This document shows, piece after piece, positions 9,602 to 18,320 of a stretch of DNA of 64,000 bases; the stretch's first letter is position 1; every line of letters starts with the position of its first letter. The position numbers and the translations under genes were made by a program. This DNA comes from Anaeromyxobacter paludicola (GTDB lineage Bacteria > Myxococcota > Myxococcia > Myxococcales > Anaeromyxobacteraceae). The stretch covers positions 372,001 to 436,000 of the forward strand of contig NZ_AP025592.1 in the NCBI RefSeq assembly GCF_023169965.1, given 5' to 3'. A model generated the notes under the pieces. That model was not told the origin of the DNA. It searched no databases and saw only the letters and a list, made by a program, of their open reading frames with translations.

Positions 9602-9835
9602 CCGCTGTCCGCTGACAGCTATTGGCGCGAAGAGGACGGCCGACGCTGCGAGAGCCGCTGGCAGCTAGGGTTGGACCACGTCGTGCCAGTGGCGCTCGGC
9701 GGTCCCTCGACGGTCGAGAACGTCCGGCTTGCGTGCCGGGTCCATCACCTCGCGAGCGCCGAGCAGGTCTTCGGGCGGGAGCACATGGCCCGGTTTCGGC
9801 GGAAGCCGCCCCGGGCGGGTGAAACCAGGTCGTGA
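9602..9835 (+). pseudogene. C-terminal remnant of an HNH endonuclease-like gene
   Basis: The last about 75 codons of this frame give an HNH nuclease core: RRCESRWQLGLDHV, then VPVALGGPSTVENVRLACR, HH and AEQVFGREHMARFR. The Asp-His, Asn and His-His positions of the beta-beta-alpha metal site are present. No start codon with plausible coding sequence precedes it, and upstream sequence in the same frame is the regulator's shadow and non-coding DNA, so the N-terminal domain is missing. Multi-copy HNH proteins ending in AExxFG are common in myxobacteria; this looks like a truncated copy. A short functional protein is not excluded. Confidence 0.55.
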
Positions 9836-9968
9836 CGGCGGCGCGGCGGCGCTGCCCTGTGTCGAAGACCAAGCGGGCGGGTCCACCAGCGCCGAAGACC
9901 GCCGGTCACGTAGCGCCACCGCGCCGCTTCGCCCGCGCGCCTCCCCGCGCCGTGCTACCCGCCCCGGG

Positions 9969-11312
9969 CTACCTCGCCGGCGCCGGCGGCAGGTCCTTCG
10001 ACGCGAGGTAGACCACGTTCCGCGTCGAGCGCTTGCCGCGGTACATGGCCCGGTCGGCGAGGTCGAGCACCTCGGCCTTGTCGCGGGTGTGCTCGGGGAA
10101 GCTCGCGAGGCCGATGGAGGCGGTGATGTGCACCCGCGCCGACTCGCGCGACAGGAAGACGTGGTCCTCGATGGCGCGCCGGATGCGCTCCGCCACCTTG
10201 AGCCCCACGCCGGAGTCGATCCCCATGAGCACCGCCACGTACTCGTCGCCGCCGTAGCGCGCCACCACGTCGTCGTCGCGGACGCAGGCCTTGAGGACCC
10301 GGGCCACCTCCACGAGCAGCTTCGAGCCGTTGAGGTGGCCGTGGGTGTCGTTCACCGACTTGAAGCGGTCGAGGTCCATGAAGAGCACGGTGAAGGGCCG
10401 GCCGTTCTGGATCTCCCGCTCGAGCGCCAGGTCGAGGAAGCGGACGTTGTAGAGGTGCGTGAGGTCGTCGAGGTAGGCGAGGTGCTCCACCTGCTTGAGC
10501 TGGCCGAACGTGCGGAGCGCCAGCCCGAAGTGGCGGCAGACGAACTGGGCGCCGCCGAGCCGTTCCGCGGTCGGGGGCGCGGGTGCGATCACCGCCGCGA
10601 CGGCCAGCACCACCTGTCCGTCGGTCACCGGGAAGAGGACCGGGACGCCCATCCCCTCGACCGCCGGCAGCACGGTCGGCTCGGCGGGCGAGAGGCCGGC
10701 GAGGCGCGGCGCGCTCGCGGCCACGAGCGCCTCCGCCTCCGCGTCGCCGAGCGCGTGCCGCCCCGCCGCGGCCACGGCGCCGGCGCGCGTCCGCTCGAGC
10801 AGGACCGCCCCCCGGCCGCCGCACTCCGAGGCGACCGCGGCGAGCGCCATCTGCACGAGCTTGTCGCGCTCCATGCTGGCGGCGAGCCGCTGGCAGGTCT
10901 CGAAGAGCTGCAGGTGCGCGCGCAGGGCCTTGTTCTCGGCGAGGAGCGCGCGGGTGGAGAGGCAGCGCTGGACCGCGACCTGCAGCGCCTCCGGCGTGAC
11001 CGGCTTCACGAGGTAGTCGCTCGCGCCGGACTTCATGGCCCGGACCGCCGGGTCCACCCGGTCGAGGGCGGTGATGACGAGCGCCTCGATGTCGGGGTCG
11101 AGCTGCTTCGCCGCCGCGAGGAGCTCGAGCCCGTCCGAGCCGGGCAGGATCACGTCGGTGATGAGGACGTCGAAGCGGCGGGCCCGCAGCGCCTCGAGCG
11201 CGGCGGCGGCGTCCTCGGCCACCGCCACCTCGTAGCCGGTGGCGCGGAGGTAGTCGGAGTAGACCGTCCGCGCGAAGCGCTCGTCGTCGACGAGGAGCAC
11301 CGAGTGGGCCAT
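9969..11312 (-). CDS. Response regulator diguanylate cyclase (REC-GGDEF)
   Basis: A 447-residue protein predicted to make cyclic di-GMP from two GTP. The receiver domain (1-120) has phospho-acceptor D53 in ITDVILPG and K103 in YLVKPV. A GAF-like region follows (about 140-270), then a GGDEF domain (275-435) with the active GGDEY at 354-358 and FMDLDRFKSVND upstream. RDDD at 345-348, five residues before GGDEY, matches the RxxD inhibitory I-site, so product feedback is likely. No transmembrane segment is seen. The partner histidine kinase is not adjacent. It diverges from the CheW-like gene with only 22 bp between start codons. Confidence 0.94.
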   Translation of the reverse strand: MAHSVLLVDDERFARTVYSDYLRATGYEVAVAEDAAAALEALRARRFDVLITDVILPGSDGLELLAAAKQLDPDIEALVITALDRVDPAVRAMKSGASDYLVKPVTPEALQVAVQRCLSTRALLAENKALRAHLQLFETCQRLAASMERDKLVQMALAAVASECGGRGAVLLERTRAGAVAAAGRHALGDAEAEALVAASAPRLAGLSPAEPTVLPAVEGMGVPVLFPVTDGQVVLAVAAVIAPAPPTAERLGGAQFVCRHFGLALRTFGQLKQVEHLAYLDDLTHLYNVRFLDLALEREIQNGRPFTVLFMDLDRFKSVNDTHGHLNGSKLLVEVARVLKACVRDDDVVARYGGDEYVAVLMGIDSGVGLKVAERIRRAIEDHVFLSRESARVHITASIGLASFPEHTRDKAEVLDLADRAMYRGKRSTRNVVYLASKDLPPAPAR

Positions 11313-11319
11313 CGCCTGC

Positions 11320-11327
11320 TGTATACC
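11320..11327. promoter_or_regulatory. Symmetric -10 element shared by two divergent genes
   Basis: The 8-bp TGTATACC holds TATACA on the minus strand (11325-11320) and TATACC on the plus strand (11322-11327). The minus-strand ATG (11312) and the plus-strand GTG (11335) each lie 7 nt downstream of their -10. Both transcripts would therefore begin at their start codons. The -35 regions are weak on both sides. Confidence 0.45.
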
Positions 11328-11334
11328 ATGAAGC

Positions 11335-12114
11335 GTGGACTCACTCCCGGCCCAGCGGCAGGCGCTCCTGTTCGAGGCGGGCGGTGTGCGCCTCGCGCTC
11401 CGTCTCTCCCACGTGCGGAAGATCGTCGCCGCTCCGGGCGACGAGGCGGAGCTCTCGGTGGACGGGCTCGCCATGGCGGCGCTGCCGGTGGCGGTCGCCC
11501 TGGGACGCCCCTTCCGGCCGTGCGCCTTCGCGGTGGTCACCGAGTCGTCGCCCCCCACCGCGCTCCGGGTCGAGCGGCTGCTCGGCATCCTCGACCTGGA
11601 GGCCGCCGAGGTGTTCCAGCTCCCGGCGCGGTCGCTGCTCCCGCAGCCGCCGCCCTTCCTCGCGGCCATCGTGGCGCGAGGGGAGCTCTCCCTCGAGCTC
11701 TCCCCGGAGGCGCTCGGGTGGGCGGCGGTGAACCCCGCCGCCGAGCCGCTCGCCCCGCCTCCGGAGGCGCCGCCCGCCCCGGGGCGCGAGCTCCTCTTCG
11801 AGCGGGCCGGCCAGGTGTACGCCGTGCCGCTGCCCCTGCTGGTGCAGGTGGTGGAGCAGCCGCGCGTGCACCCGGTGCCCCTCACGCCGCCGGTCCACCT
11901 GGGCCTCCTCTACCAGGGCAGGGCGCTGCACGCGGCCTTCGACCTCGCCGCCATCTACGGCGACGCGCCGCCCGCGGCGGGGCCGGCGGCGCTGCTCGTG
12001 GACGCGGGCGGGCTCGCCGTGGCGGTGTTCGCCGACCGCGTGCTCGGAGCCACCGAGGCCCCGCGCGACGCGGCCGTGCGCCGGCCGACCTGGGACGCGC
12101 TCTTCGCCACGTGA
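11335..12114 (+). CDS. Protein with two CheW-like domains
   Basis: A 259-residue protein from GTG with two related halves. Each begins with a LLFE(A/R)(G)G(Q)VxxA(V/L)xL strand pattern (residues about 12 and 150), as in CheW adaptor domains, and the second continues into VVEQPRVHPVP and the HLGLLYQGRALHAAFDLA strand typical of CheW. They are joined by a Pro-rich linker near 135-148. CheW proteins couple chemoreceptors to CheA. A tandem CheW without CheA or a receptor beside it suggests a scaffold, perhaps with the neighbouring response regulators. The GTG start is 7 nt after a TATACC -10, with no Shine-Dalgarno. Domain assignment is moderate because conservation is low. Confidence 0.74.
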   Translation: MDSLPAQRQALLFEAGGVRLALRLSHVRKIVAAPGDEAELSVDGLAMAALPVAVALGRPFRPCAFAVVTESSPPTALRVERLLGILDLEAAEVFQLPARSLLPQPPPFLAAIVARGELSLELSPEALGWAAVNPAAEPLAPPPEAPPAPGRELLFERAGQVYAVPLPLLVQVVEQPRVHPVPLTPPVHLGLLYQGRALHAAFDLAAIYGDAPPAAGPAALLVDAGGLAVAVFADRVLGATEAPRDAAVRRPTWDALFAT

Positions 12115-12164
12115 GGCGGCGCGGCCTCGCCCTCCTCCGGCGCGCCGGAAACGCCCGTCAATCC

Positions 12165-12194
12165 TTGACATGGGTGAAAGCAGGGGGTTACTGC
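12165..12194 (+). promoter_or_regulatory. Putative promoter of the repeat-rich response regulator
   Basis: A perfect TTGACA (12165-12170) is followed after 18 nt by TACTGC (12189-12194), predicting a leader of about 20 nt. The -10 is weak. Confidence 0.45.
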
Positions 12195-12219
12195 TAACGG
12201 ACCTTTCCGCGGGAAAAAC

Positions 12220-14265
12220 ATGCCCAAGAACCTGCTCGTGGCGGACGACTCCATCACCATCCAGAAGGTGGTGGGGATCGCGTTCGCCCGCGAGGACGTC
12301 CGGATCACGGCGGTCGACAACGGAGAGGACGCGCTGGCGCGCGCCCGCGAGCTCCAGCCCGACGCCATCCTGGCCGACGTCCTCATGCCCCGCAGGAACG
12401 GCTACCAGCTGTGCGAGGCGGTGAAGAGCGATCCCGAGCTGGCGCACATCCCGGTGATGCTGCTCGCTGGCACCTTCGAGGCCTTCGACGAGGCGCTGGC
12501 GTCCCGGGTCGGCGCCGACGCGCACATCCTCAAGCCCTTCCAGACGCAGGCGCTCATCGACCAGGTGAACGCGCTCCTCGCGGCCGGGCCCTCGCGCCGG
12601 CCCGTCGCCGCGGTCGCCGCGCCCGAGCCGCCTCCGGCCCCCGCCGCCTTCGTCCCGCCGCCGGTGCCGCGACCCGGCACCGCCGTCCCGCCGGCCGGCG
12701 CCGTCCCGAGCTTCGAGCCCGCGGCCGTGCCGCCGCCCCCGCCGCCCGTCTTCGCGCCGCCGCCGGCGTTCGACTTCGCCCCACCGGCGCCGGAGCCCGC
12801 CTTCTTCGCTTCCCCGGCCGAGCCCGAGCCCATCCTCGAGCTCGCGCCGGAGCCGGCGCCGGCCGACCCGGTCCTGGAGGCCGAGCCTGCCCTCGAGGCG
12901 GAGCCGATCCTCGAGGCCGAGCCGGTGCTCGACTCGGAGCCGGTCCTCGAGGCCGCGCCGCTCGAGCCCGAGCCGCTGCTGGAGCTGGAGGAGCCGCTCG
13001 CGCCGGCGCCCGTCGCGCTGCAGCCGGCCGAGGCCGATCCGTTCGGCGAGATCGACATCGACACCGACGACCTGGTCGAGCCGGAGGCGGAGGCCCCGGC
13101 TCCGGCGCTCGAGGCCTTCTCCGTCGAGGCCGCCGCCGATCCGTCCGAGGCGCTCTTCGGCGACGAGCCGCTCGCCGCCGCCCCCGTCGAGCCGCTCGCG
13201 CCCGAGGCCTTCGCGGTGGTGGAGCCTGAGCCGCTCGAGCCGCCCGCCCTCGAGGCCGTCGAGGGCGGCGCCCTCGTGGAGCCCGAGCCGATGCCGCTCG
13301 AGCTCGAGGTCATCGGCGAGATCACGCGAGACCTCCCGGTCGCCCAGCCGGTCGAGCCGACTCCCGCCGAGGCGCCGTACGAGCTCGGCACTGTGGAGGA
13401 GCCCGCCCGGGAGGAGCCGTTCGAGCTGGGTGAGCCGGCTCCCGCGAGCGAGGAGGCCCCCGTCGAGCTCGGCGAGGTCGAGCCGGTCCCAGAGGCGGCC
13501 CCTCTCGAGCTCGGGCAGCTCGAGCCGATCTCCGAGGTGGCGCCCCTCGAGCTCGGCGAGCCGGAGCCGGATCTCGGCGCCGCGCCGTTCGAGCTCGCCG
13601 CCGGCGCGCCGGAGGAGCCCTTCCAGCTGGGCGCCCCCGAGCCCGCGGCCGAGGTGCCGTTCGAGCTCGCCGCCGGCGCGCCGGAGGAGCCCTTCCAGCT
13701 GGGCGGCGTCGAGCCTGCGGCCGAGGCGCCATTCGAGCTCGCTGCCGGTGCTCCGGAAGAGCCCTTCCAGCTGGGCGGTGCCGAGCCCGCGGCCGAGGTG
13801 CCGTTCGAGCTCGGGTCTGTCGAGGGCGCCACCGAGCCGTCGTTCGAGCTCGGGGCCCCCGAGGCCATCGGCGAGGCCGCGGCCGACCTGGGCGAGCCGG
13901 CGGGCGACCTCCGCTCCGAGCGCGACGCCCTGTTCGGCGGACCCGCGCCGGCCGAGCTCGGCGAGGACCCGTACGGCCTGGAGCCGGCGGCCCCGCTGCC
14001 GCTCGAGCTCGGCGCCCCGGAGCTGGCGATCGCGGAGCTGGGCGCCCCGGCGCTCGAGCTCGAGCCGGCCGCCGCGGCCGCGCAGGCGCTCGCGCCCGGG
14101 GTGGCCCCGGAGCAGGACGGCGGCGAGGCGGCCTTGCGAGCCGCCCTCGCGGGCGCCTCCCGCGAGGTGGTCGAGCGGATCGCCTGGGAGGTGGTACCGC
14201 AGCTCGCCGAGGCGATCATCCGCGAGCGGCTCGATCAGCTGATGAAGGAGAAGCTCGGGCGCTAG
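12220..14265 (+). CDS. Response regulator with long Pro/Ala/Glu-rich repeat region
   Basis: A 681-residue protein. The N-terminal receiver (1-125) has VADDS, D53 in ILADVLMP and HILKPF. Residues about 125-630 are low-complexity Ala, Pro and Glu with many PFELG or PFQLG motifs, including three near-identical 24-residue repeats. The C-terminal about 40 residues (SREVVERIAWEVVPQLAEAI) form a conserved amphipathic helix found at the end of several deltaproteobacterial receiver proteins, probably an interaction module. There is no DNA-binding or enzymatic domain, so output is likely by protein contact. The layout recalls M. xanthus RomR in general terms, but identity with it is not shown. No histidine kinase is adjacent. 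Confidence 0.9.
   Translation: MPKNLLVADDSITIQKVVGIAFAREDVRITAVDNGEDALARARELQPDAILADVLMPRRNGYQLCEAVKSDPELAHIPVMLLAGTFEAFDEALASRVGADAHILKPFQTQALIDQVNALLAAGPSRRPVAAVAAPEPPPAPAAFVPPPVPRPGTAVPPAGAVPSFEPAAVPPPPPPVFAPPPAFDFAPPAPEPAFFASPAEPEPILELAPEPAPADPVLEAEPALEAEPILEAEPVLDSEPVLEAAPLEPEPLLELEEPLAPAPVALQPAEADPFGEIDIDTDDLVEPEAEAPAPALEAFSVEAAADPSEALFGDEPLAAAPVEPLAPEAFAVVEPEPLEPPALEAVEGGALVEPEPMPLELEVIGEITRDLPVAQPVEPTPAEAPYELGTVEEPAREEPFELGEPAPASEEAPVELGEVEPVPEAAPLELGQLEPISEVAPLELGEPEPDLGAAPFELAAGAPEEPFQLGAPEPAAEVPFELAAGAPEEPFQLGGVEPAAEAPFELAAGAPEEPFQLGGAEPAAEVPFELGSVEGATEPSFELGAPEAIGEAAADLGEPAGDLRSERDALFGGPAPAELGEDPYGLEPAAPLPLELGAPELAIAELGAPALELEPAAAAAQALAPGVAPEQDGGEAALRAALAGASREVVERIAWEVVPQLAEAIIRERLDQLMKEKLGR
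13587..13802 (+). repeat. Three tandem 72-bp coding repeats
   Basis: Units begin at 13587, 13659 and 13731, with a partial fourth at 13803. Each encodes about FELAAGAPEEPFQLG plus PEPAAEVP or a close variant. The first two are almost identical in DNA; the third has extra silent changes. The exact period suggests expansion by slippage or unequal crossing-over. Confidence 0.95.
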
Positions 14266-14274
14266 CGCCCGGGC
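14253..14274 (+). terminator. Hairpin over the stop codon of the response regulator
   Basis: GCTCGGGCGC and GCGCCCGGGC (14253-14262 and 14265-14274) pair at nine of ten positions around the TAG stop codon, then TTCCTC follows. The loop is tight and there is no T-run, so this is a weak call. Confidence 0.35.
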
Positions 14275-14350
14275 TTCCTCGAGGACCAAACCGAGAGCAG
14301 CGCCCGGCCCCGGTGAACCCGGCGCCGCGGGCGAATCCAGGGAGATCGAA

Positions 14351-17300
14351 GTGGCAGAAGAGTCGAGGGCAGAGGGGGCGGTGGAGCTCGCGAAGGCGTA
14401 CGACCACCGCGAGGTGGAGGCGCGCTGGTACCGCTTCTGGATGGAGGGGGGCTGGTTCCACGGCGACGAGCACGATCGCGCGCGACCCCCGTTCTCCATC
14501 GTCCTGCCGCCGCCGAACGTGACCGGCTCCTTGCACCTCGGCCACGCGCTCACCGCCACGCTGCAGGACGTGCTCTGCCGCTGGAAGCGGATGAGCGGCT
14601 TCAACGTGCTCTGGCTGCCCGGCACCGACCACGCCGGCATCGCCACGCAGATGATCGTGGAGAAGGAGGTCCAGCGCACCGAGGGCAAGAGCCGCCACGA
14701 CCTGGGCCGCGCCGAGTTCCTCGAGCGGATCTGGGCCTGGAAGGAGAAGAGCGGCTCGCGCATCGGCGAGCAGCACAAGGCCCTCGGCGCCTCGCTCGAC
14801 TGGGAGCGCGAGCGCTTCACCATGGACGAGGGGCTCTCGCGCGCGGTGCGCGAGGTGTTCGTGCGGCTCCACGAGGAGGGGCTCGTCTACCAGGACGAGA
14901 AGCTCATCAACTGGTGCCCGCGCTGCCGCACCGCGCTCTCCGACCTCGAGGTGAACCACGACGAGGCGCACCAGGGAGAGCTCTGGAGCTTCGCCTACCC
15001 GCTCGCCGAGCCGGAAGGCGGCGTGAGCGAGATCGTCGTCGCCACCACCCGCCCCGAGACCATGCTCGGCGACACCGCCGTGGCGGTCCACCCGGACGAC
15101 GAGCGCTACCGCGCGCTCGTCGGGAAGAAGGTCCGGCACCCCATCACCGGGCGCGAGATCCCCATCGTCGCCGACGCCATCCTCGTCGATCCCGCCTTCG
15201 GGACCGGCGCGGTGAAGGTGACCCCGGCGCACGACTTCAACGACTTCGAGGTGGGCAAGCGCCACGGCCTCCCGTTCGTCACCGTCATCGATCAGGACGG
15301 CAAGATGAACGCCGCCGCCGGGCCGCTCGCCGGGCTCGACCGCTTCGCCGCGCGCAAGGAGGTGAAGCGGCTCCTCGCCGAGGCCGGCCTCGACCGCGGC
15401 GCCAAGCCGCACGTGCTCCCGCTCGGCAAGTGCCAGCGCTGCGAGACGGTGCTCGAGCCGCTCATCTCCAAGCAGTGGTACGTGAAGATCGCCCCGCTCG
15501 CCGAGCCGGCCATCCGCGCCGTGGAGGAGGGCAAGACCCGCTTCGTCCCGGAGCAGTGGACCAACACGTACATGGCGTGGATGCGCAACATCCACGACTG
15601 GTGCATCAGCCGGCAGCTCTGGTGGGGCCACCAGATCCCGGCCTGGTACTGCGAGGACGGCCACGTCACGGTGGCGCGCGAGGCGCCCGAGGCCTGCGCG
15701 ACCTGCGGCAAGCGCGCGCTGCGCCAGGACGAGGACGTCCTCGACACCTGGTTCTCCTCCGGCCTCTGGCCGTTCTCGACCCTCGGCTGGCCCGACCGGA
15801 CCGACACGCTCCAGACCTTCTACCCGACGTCGGTCATGGAGACCGGCCACGACATCATCTTCTTCTGGGTGGCCCGGATGATGATGATGGGCCTCCACTT
15901 CATGGAGGACGTGCCCTTCCGCGTCGTCTACCTGCACCCGATGGTGCGCGACGAGAAGGGCCAGAAGATGTCGAAGACCAAGGGGAACGTCATCGACCCC
16001 CTGGTCATCACCGAGCAGCACGGCGCCGACGCGCTCCGCTTCACGCTCGCCGCGCTCACCGCCCAGGGGCGCGACATCAAGCTCGCCAAGGAGCGGATCG
16101 AGGGCTACCGCGCGTTCGCCAACAAGCTCTGGAACGCGAGCCGCTTCGCGTTCATGAACCTCGCCGGCTTCCGCTGGGCCTCGGGCGGCGCCCGGCCCGC
16201 GGCGCAGAGCCCGGCCGACCGCTGGATCCTGGCGCGGCTGCAGCGGGCGGTGAACGAGACCCTCGACGCGCTCGAGGGCTACCGGTTCAACGACGCCGCC
16301 AACGCGCTCTACGCCTTCGTTTGGCACGAGCTCTGCGACTGGTACATCGAGCTCTCCAAGGACGCGCTCTACGGCGAGGATCCGGCCCGCAAGCAGGCCA
16401 CGCAGGCGGTGCTGGCGCACTGCCTCGAGACCTCGCTCCGCCTCCTCCACCCGCTCATGCCGTTCATCACCGAGGAGCTCTGGCAGGCGCTCCGGCAGGT
16501 GGTCTCGGCCGAGGGCTGGGGCGAGTCGATCATGGTGGCGCCGTACCCGGCCCGCGGGCCGGTGGACGAGGAGGCCGAGCGGGCCTTCGGCCCGGTGCTC
16601 GGCATCGTGGACGCGCTGCGCAACATCCGCGGCGAGATGAACATCCCGTTCAAGACGCCGCTGCGCGACGTCGAGCTGGGCGGCCTCGAGCCGGCCGCCT
16701 GGAGGACCGTGGGCGAGGAGCTCTCGCGCATCGTCCGCCTCGCCAACGTGCAGGGGATCTCGCGAGCGCCCGCGGGCGCCGCGCTGCCGCGCCGCAAGGG
16801 CAGCGCCGCCGGCGTGGGCAGCGGGTTCGAGGTGAGCGTGCCGCTCGCCGGGATCGTCGACATGGCCGGCGAGCAGGCCCGCATCGGTAAGGAGCTCGCG
16901 AAGGTGGAGTCGGATCTGGCCGGCATCGAGAGGAAGCTCGCGAACGCGAGCTTCGTCGCGAAGGCGCCGCCGGAGGTCGTGGAGAAGGACCGCGCCCGCG
17001 CGGAGGAGCTGCGCGGGAAGCGGAAGAAACTCGAGGAGCATCGCGCGATGCTCGAGGAGGCGGAGATGGAGCAGCCCAAGGAGCAGATGGAAGCGGTGAG
17101 CAGCGAGACCCCCGCGGCGCCGGTCGAGGCCGCGCCCGTGCCGGCGGCCCCGGCGCAGGCCGAGGCCCCCGCCCCGGCGGCGGAGCCGAAGCCGGCGAAG
17201 AAGCCGGCCAAGAAGCCGGCCAAGAAGGCCAAGCCGGCGGCGAAGAAGGCCGCCAAGGCGAAGCCGGTCGCCAAGAAGGCCGCGGCGAAGAAGCCCGCGA

Positions 17301-17476
17301 AGAAGGCGGCCGCCAAGAAGGCGCCGGCGAAGAAGGCCGCTCCGAAGAAGGTCGCGAAGAAGGTCGCGAAGAAGCCCGCCAAGGCCGCGAAGAAGCCGGC
17401 CAAGGTGGCGAAGAAGGTGGTCAAGGCCGCGAAGAAGCCGGCCAAGGCCAAGAAGGCCGTCAAGGGCCGCCGGTAG
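14351..17476 (+). CDS. valS: Valine--tRNA ligase with lysine-rich C-terminal extension
   Basis: A 1041-residue ValRS from a GTG with AGGGAG upstream. The catalytic signatures are HLGH at 62-65 (PNVTGSLHLGHAL) and KMSKT at 539-543; between them lies the CP1 editing domain with TTRPETMLGDTAVAVHP. The anticodon-binding domain and the C-terminal coiled coil (about 835-912) follow. The usual protein ends there, near 900 residues. Here about 125 more follow: an Ala/Pro/Glu linker, then roughly 95 residues of almost pure Lys, Ala and Pro (KKPAKKPAKKAK and similar) like histone H1 tails. nadC starts 7 nt after the stop. Confidence 0.97.
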   Translation: MAEESRAEGAVELAKAYDHREVEARWYRFWMEGGWFHGDEHDRARPPFSIVLPPPNVTGSLHLGHALTATLQDVLCRWKRMSGFNVLWLPGTDHAGIATQMIVEKEVQRTEGKSRHDLGRAEFLERIWAWKEKSGSRIGEQHKALGASLDWERERFTMDEGLSRAVREVFVRLHEEGLVYQDEKLINWCPRCRTALSDLEVNHDEAHQGELWSFAYPLAEPEGGVSEIVVATTRPETMLGDTAVAVHPDDERYRALVGKKVRHPITGREIPIVADAILVDPAFGTGAVKVTPAHDFNDFEVGKRHGLPFVTVIDQDGKMNAAAGPLAGLDRFAARKEVKRLLAEAGLDRGAKPHVLPLGKCQRCETVLEPLISKQWYVKIAPLAEPAIRAVEEGKTRFVPEQWTNTYMAWMRNIHDWCISRQLWWGHQIPAWYCEDGHVTVAREAPEACATCGKRALRQDEDVLDTWFSSGLWPFSTLGWPDRTDTLQTFYPTSVMETGHDIIFFWVARMMMMGLHFMEDVPFRVVYLHPMVRDEKGQKMSKTKGNVIDPLVITEQHGADALRFTLAALTAQGRDIKLAKERIEGYRAFANKLWNASRFAFMNLAGFRWASGGARPAAQSPADRWILARLQRAVNETLDALEGYRFNDAANALYAFVWHELCDWYIELSKDALYGEDPARKQATQAVLAHCLETSLRLLHPLMPFITEELWQALRQVVSAEGWGESIMVAPYPARGPVDEEAERAFGPVLGIVDALRNIRGEMNIPFKTPLRDVELGGLEPAAWRTVGEELSRIVRLANVQGISRAPAGAALPRRKGSAAGVGSGFEVSVPLAGIVDMAGEQARIGKELAKVESDLAGIERKLANASFVAKAPPEVVEKDRARAEELRGKRKKLEEHRAMLEEAEMEQPKEQMEAVSSETPAAPVEAAPVPAAPAQAEAPAPAAEPKPAKKPAKKPAKKAKPAAKKAAKAKPVAKKAAAKKPAKKAAAKKAPAKKAAPKKVAKKVAKKPAKAAKKPAKVAKKVVKAAKKPAKAKKAVKGRR
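17191..17473 (+). repeat. Lys/Ala/Pro repeat tract encoding a histone H1-like tail of ValRS
   Basis: Degenerate repeats of AAG-AAG-CC(G/C)-GC(C/G) encode KKPA, KKAA and KKVA units through to the last residues (VKGRR). Strong positive charge predicts disorder and nucleic-acid binding. Confidence 0.9.
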
Positions 17477-17483
17477 CCAGGCC

Positions 17484-18317
17484 ATGCCGCCCCTCTCCTC
17501 GCACGTGGAGCGCCTGCTCTCGCTGGCCCTCGACGAGGACCTCGTCCTCGGCGACGTGACCAGCGAGGCGACCATCGACGCCGCCGCGCGGGGGGAGGGG
17601 TCGTTCCTCGCCAAGTCGGAGCTGGTGCTGGCCGGCACCGCCGTGGCGGCGCGCGTCTTCGAGCGGCTCGGGGCGGAGTGCGCCTTCGACGCCGCCGACG
17701 GCGCGCACCTCACCCGGGGCAAGGTGTTCGGCAGGGCGCGCGGCAGCGTGCGCGCGCTCCTCGCCGCCGAGCGCACCGCCCTCAACTTCCTCCAGCGGCT
17801 CTCGGGGATCGCCACCGCCACCCGCACCGCGGCCAACGCGCTCGCGCAGGGCGGGGGCAAGACCCGCCTCCTCGACACCCGGAAGACCACCCCCGGGTGG
17901 CGCCGCCTCGAGAAGGAGGCGGTCCGGGCGGGCGGCGGCGTGAACCACCGCATCTCGCTCGGCGACGGGATCCTCATCAAGGACAACCACCTGGCGGCCT
18001 GCGGCGGGGTCGCCGAGGCGGTGAAGCGGGCCCGGGCTCACGGGAGCGCGCTGCTCAAGGTCGAGGTGGAGGTGGAGGACCTGCCGGGGCTCGAGGAGGC
18101 CATCCGGGCCGGCGCCGACATCGTGCTCCTCGACAACATGTCCGACGCCGACATGGCCGAGGCGGTCCGGCGGGCCGCCGGACGGGTGCTGCTCGAGGCG
18201 AGCGGCAACATGACCCTGGAGCGGCTGCCCCGGGTCGCCGCCACGGGAGTAGACTTCGTCTCCATGGGCGCGCTGACGCACAGCGCGGCCGCCGTCGACA
18301 TCTCCTTCGAGGTGTGA
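17484..18317 (+). CDS. nadC: Nicotinate-nucleotide pyrophosphorylase (quinolinate phosphoribosyltransferase)
   Basis: A 277-residue enzyme that makes nicotinate mononucleotide from quinolinate and PRPP, the step before NadD. Recognisable segments: DVTSEATI near 24, [12 protein letters not shown] near 100, [19 protein letters not shown] near 130 with the basic residues that bind both carboxylates, [10 protein letters not shown] near 160, and VEVEVED. The C-terminus has the [12 protein letters not shown] barrel segment. It follows valS by 7 nt and precedes birA by 3 nt, so the three are likely one transcription unit. Confidence 0.95.
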   Translation: MPPLSSHVERLLSLALDEDLVLGDVTSEATIDAAARGEGSFLAKSELVLAGTAVAARVFERLGAECAFDAADGAHLTRGKVFGRARGSVRALLAAERTALNFLQRLSGIATATRTAANALAQGGGKTRLLDTRKTTPGWRRLEKEAVRAGGGVNHRISLGDGILIKDNHLAACGGVAEAVKRARAHGSALLKVEVEVEDLPGLEEAIRAGADIVLLDNMSDADMAEAVRRAAGRVLLEASGNMTLERLPRVAATGVDFVSMGALTHSAAAVDISFEV

Positions 18318-18320
18318 GCC

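Noticed and set aside
13587-13802. CRISPR array
   Set aside because: The 72-bp units are contiguous, coding and without spacers.
11341-14823. A 1160-codon open frame on the minus strand
   Set aside because: It lies opposite the CheW-like and repeat-rich receiver genes and the start of valS. It is Arg/Gly/Leu-rich with no domain, as expected from antisense of GC-biased codons.
14216-17986. A 1256-codon open frame opposite valS and nadC
   Set aside because: Antisense shadow; the plus strand carries a complete ValRS with all motifs.
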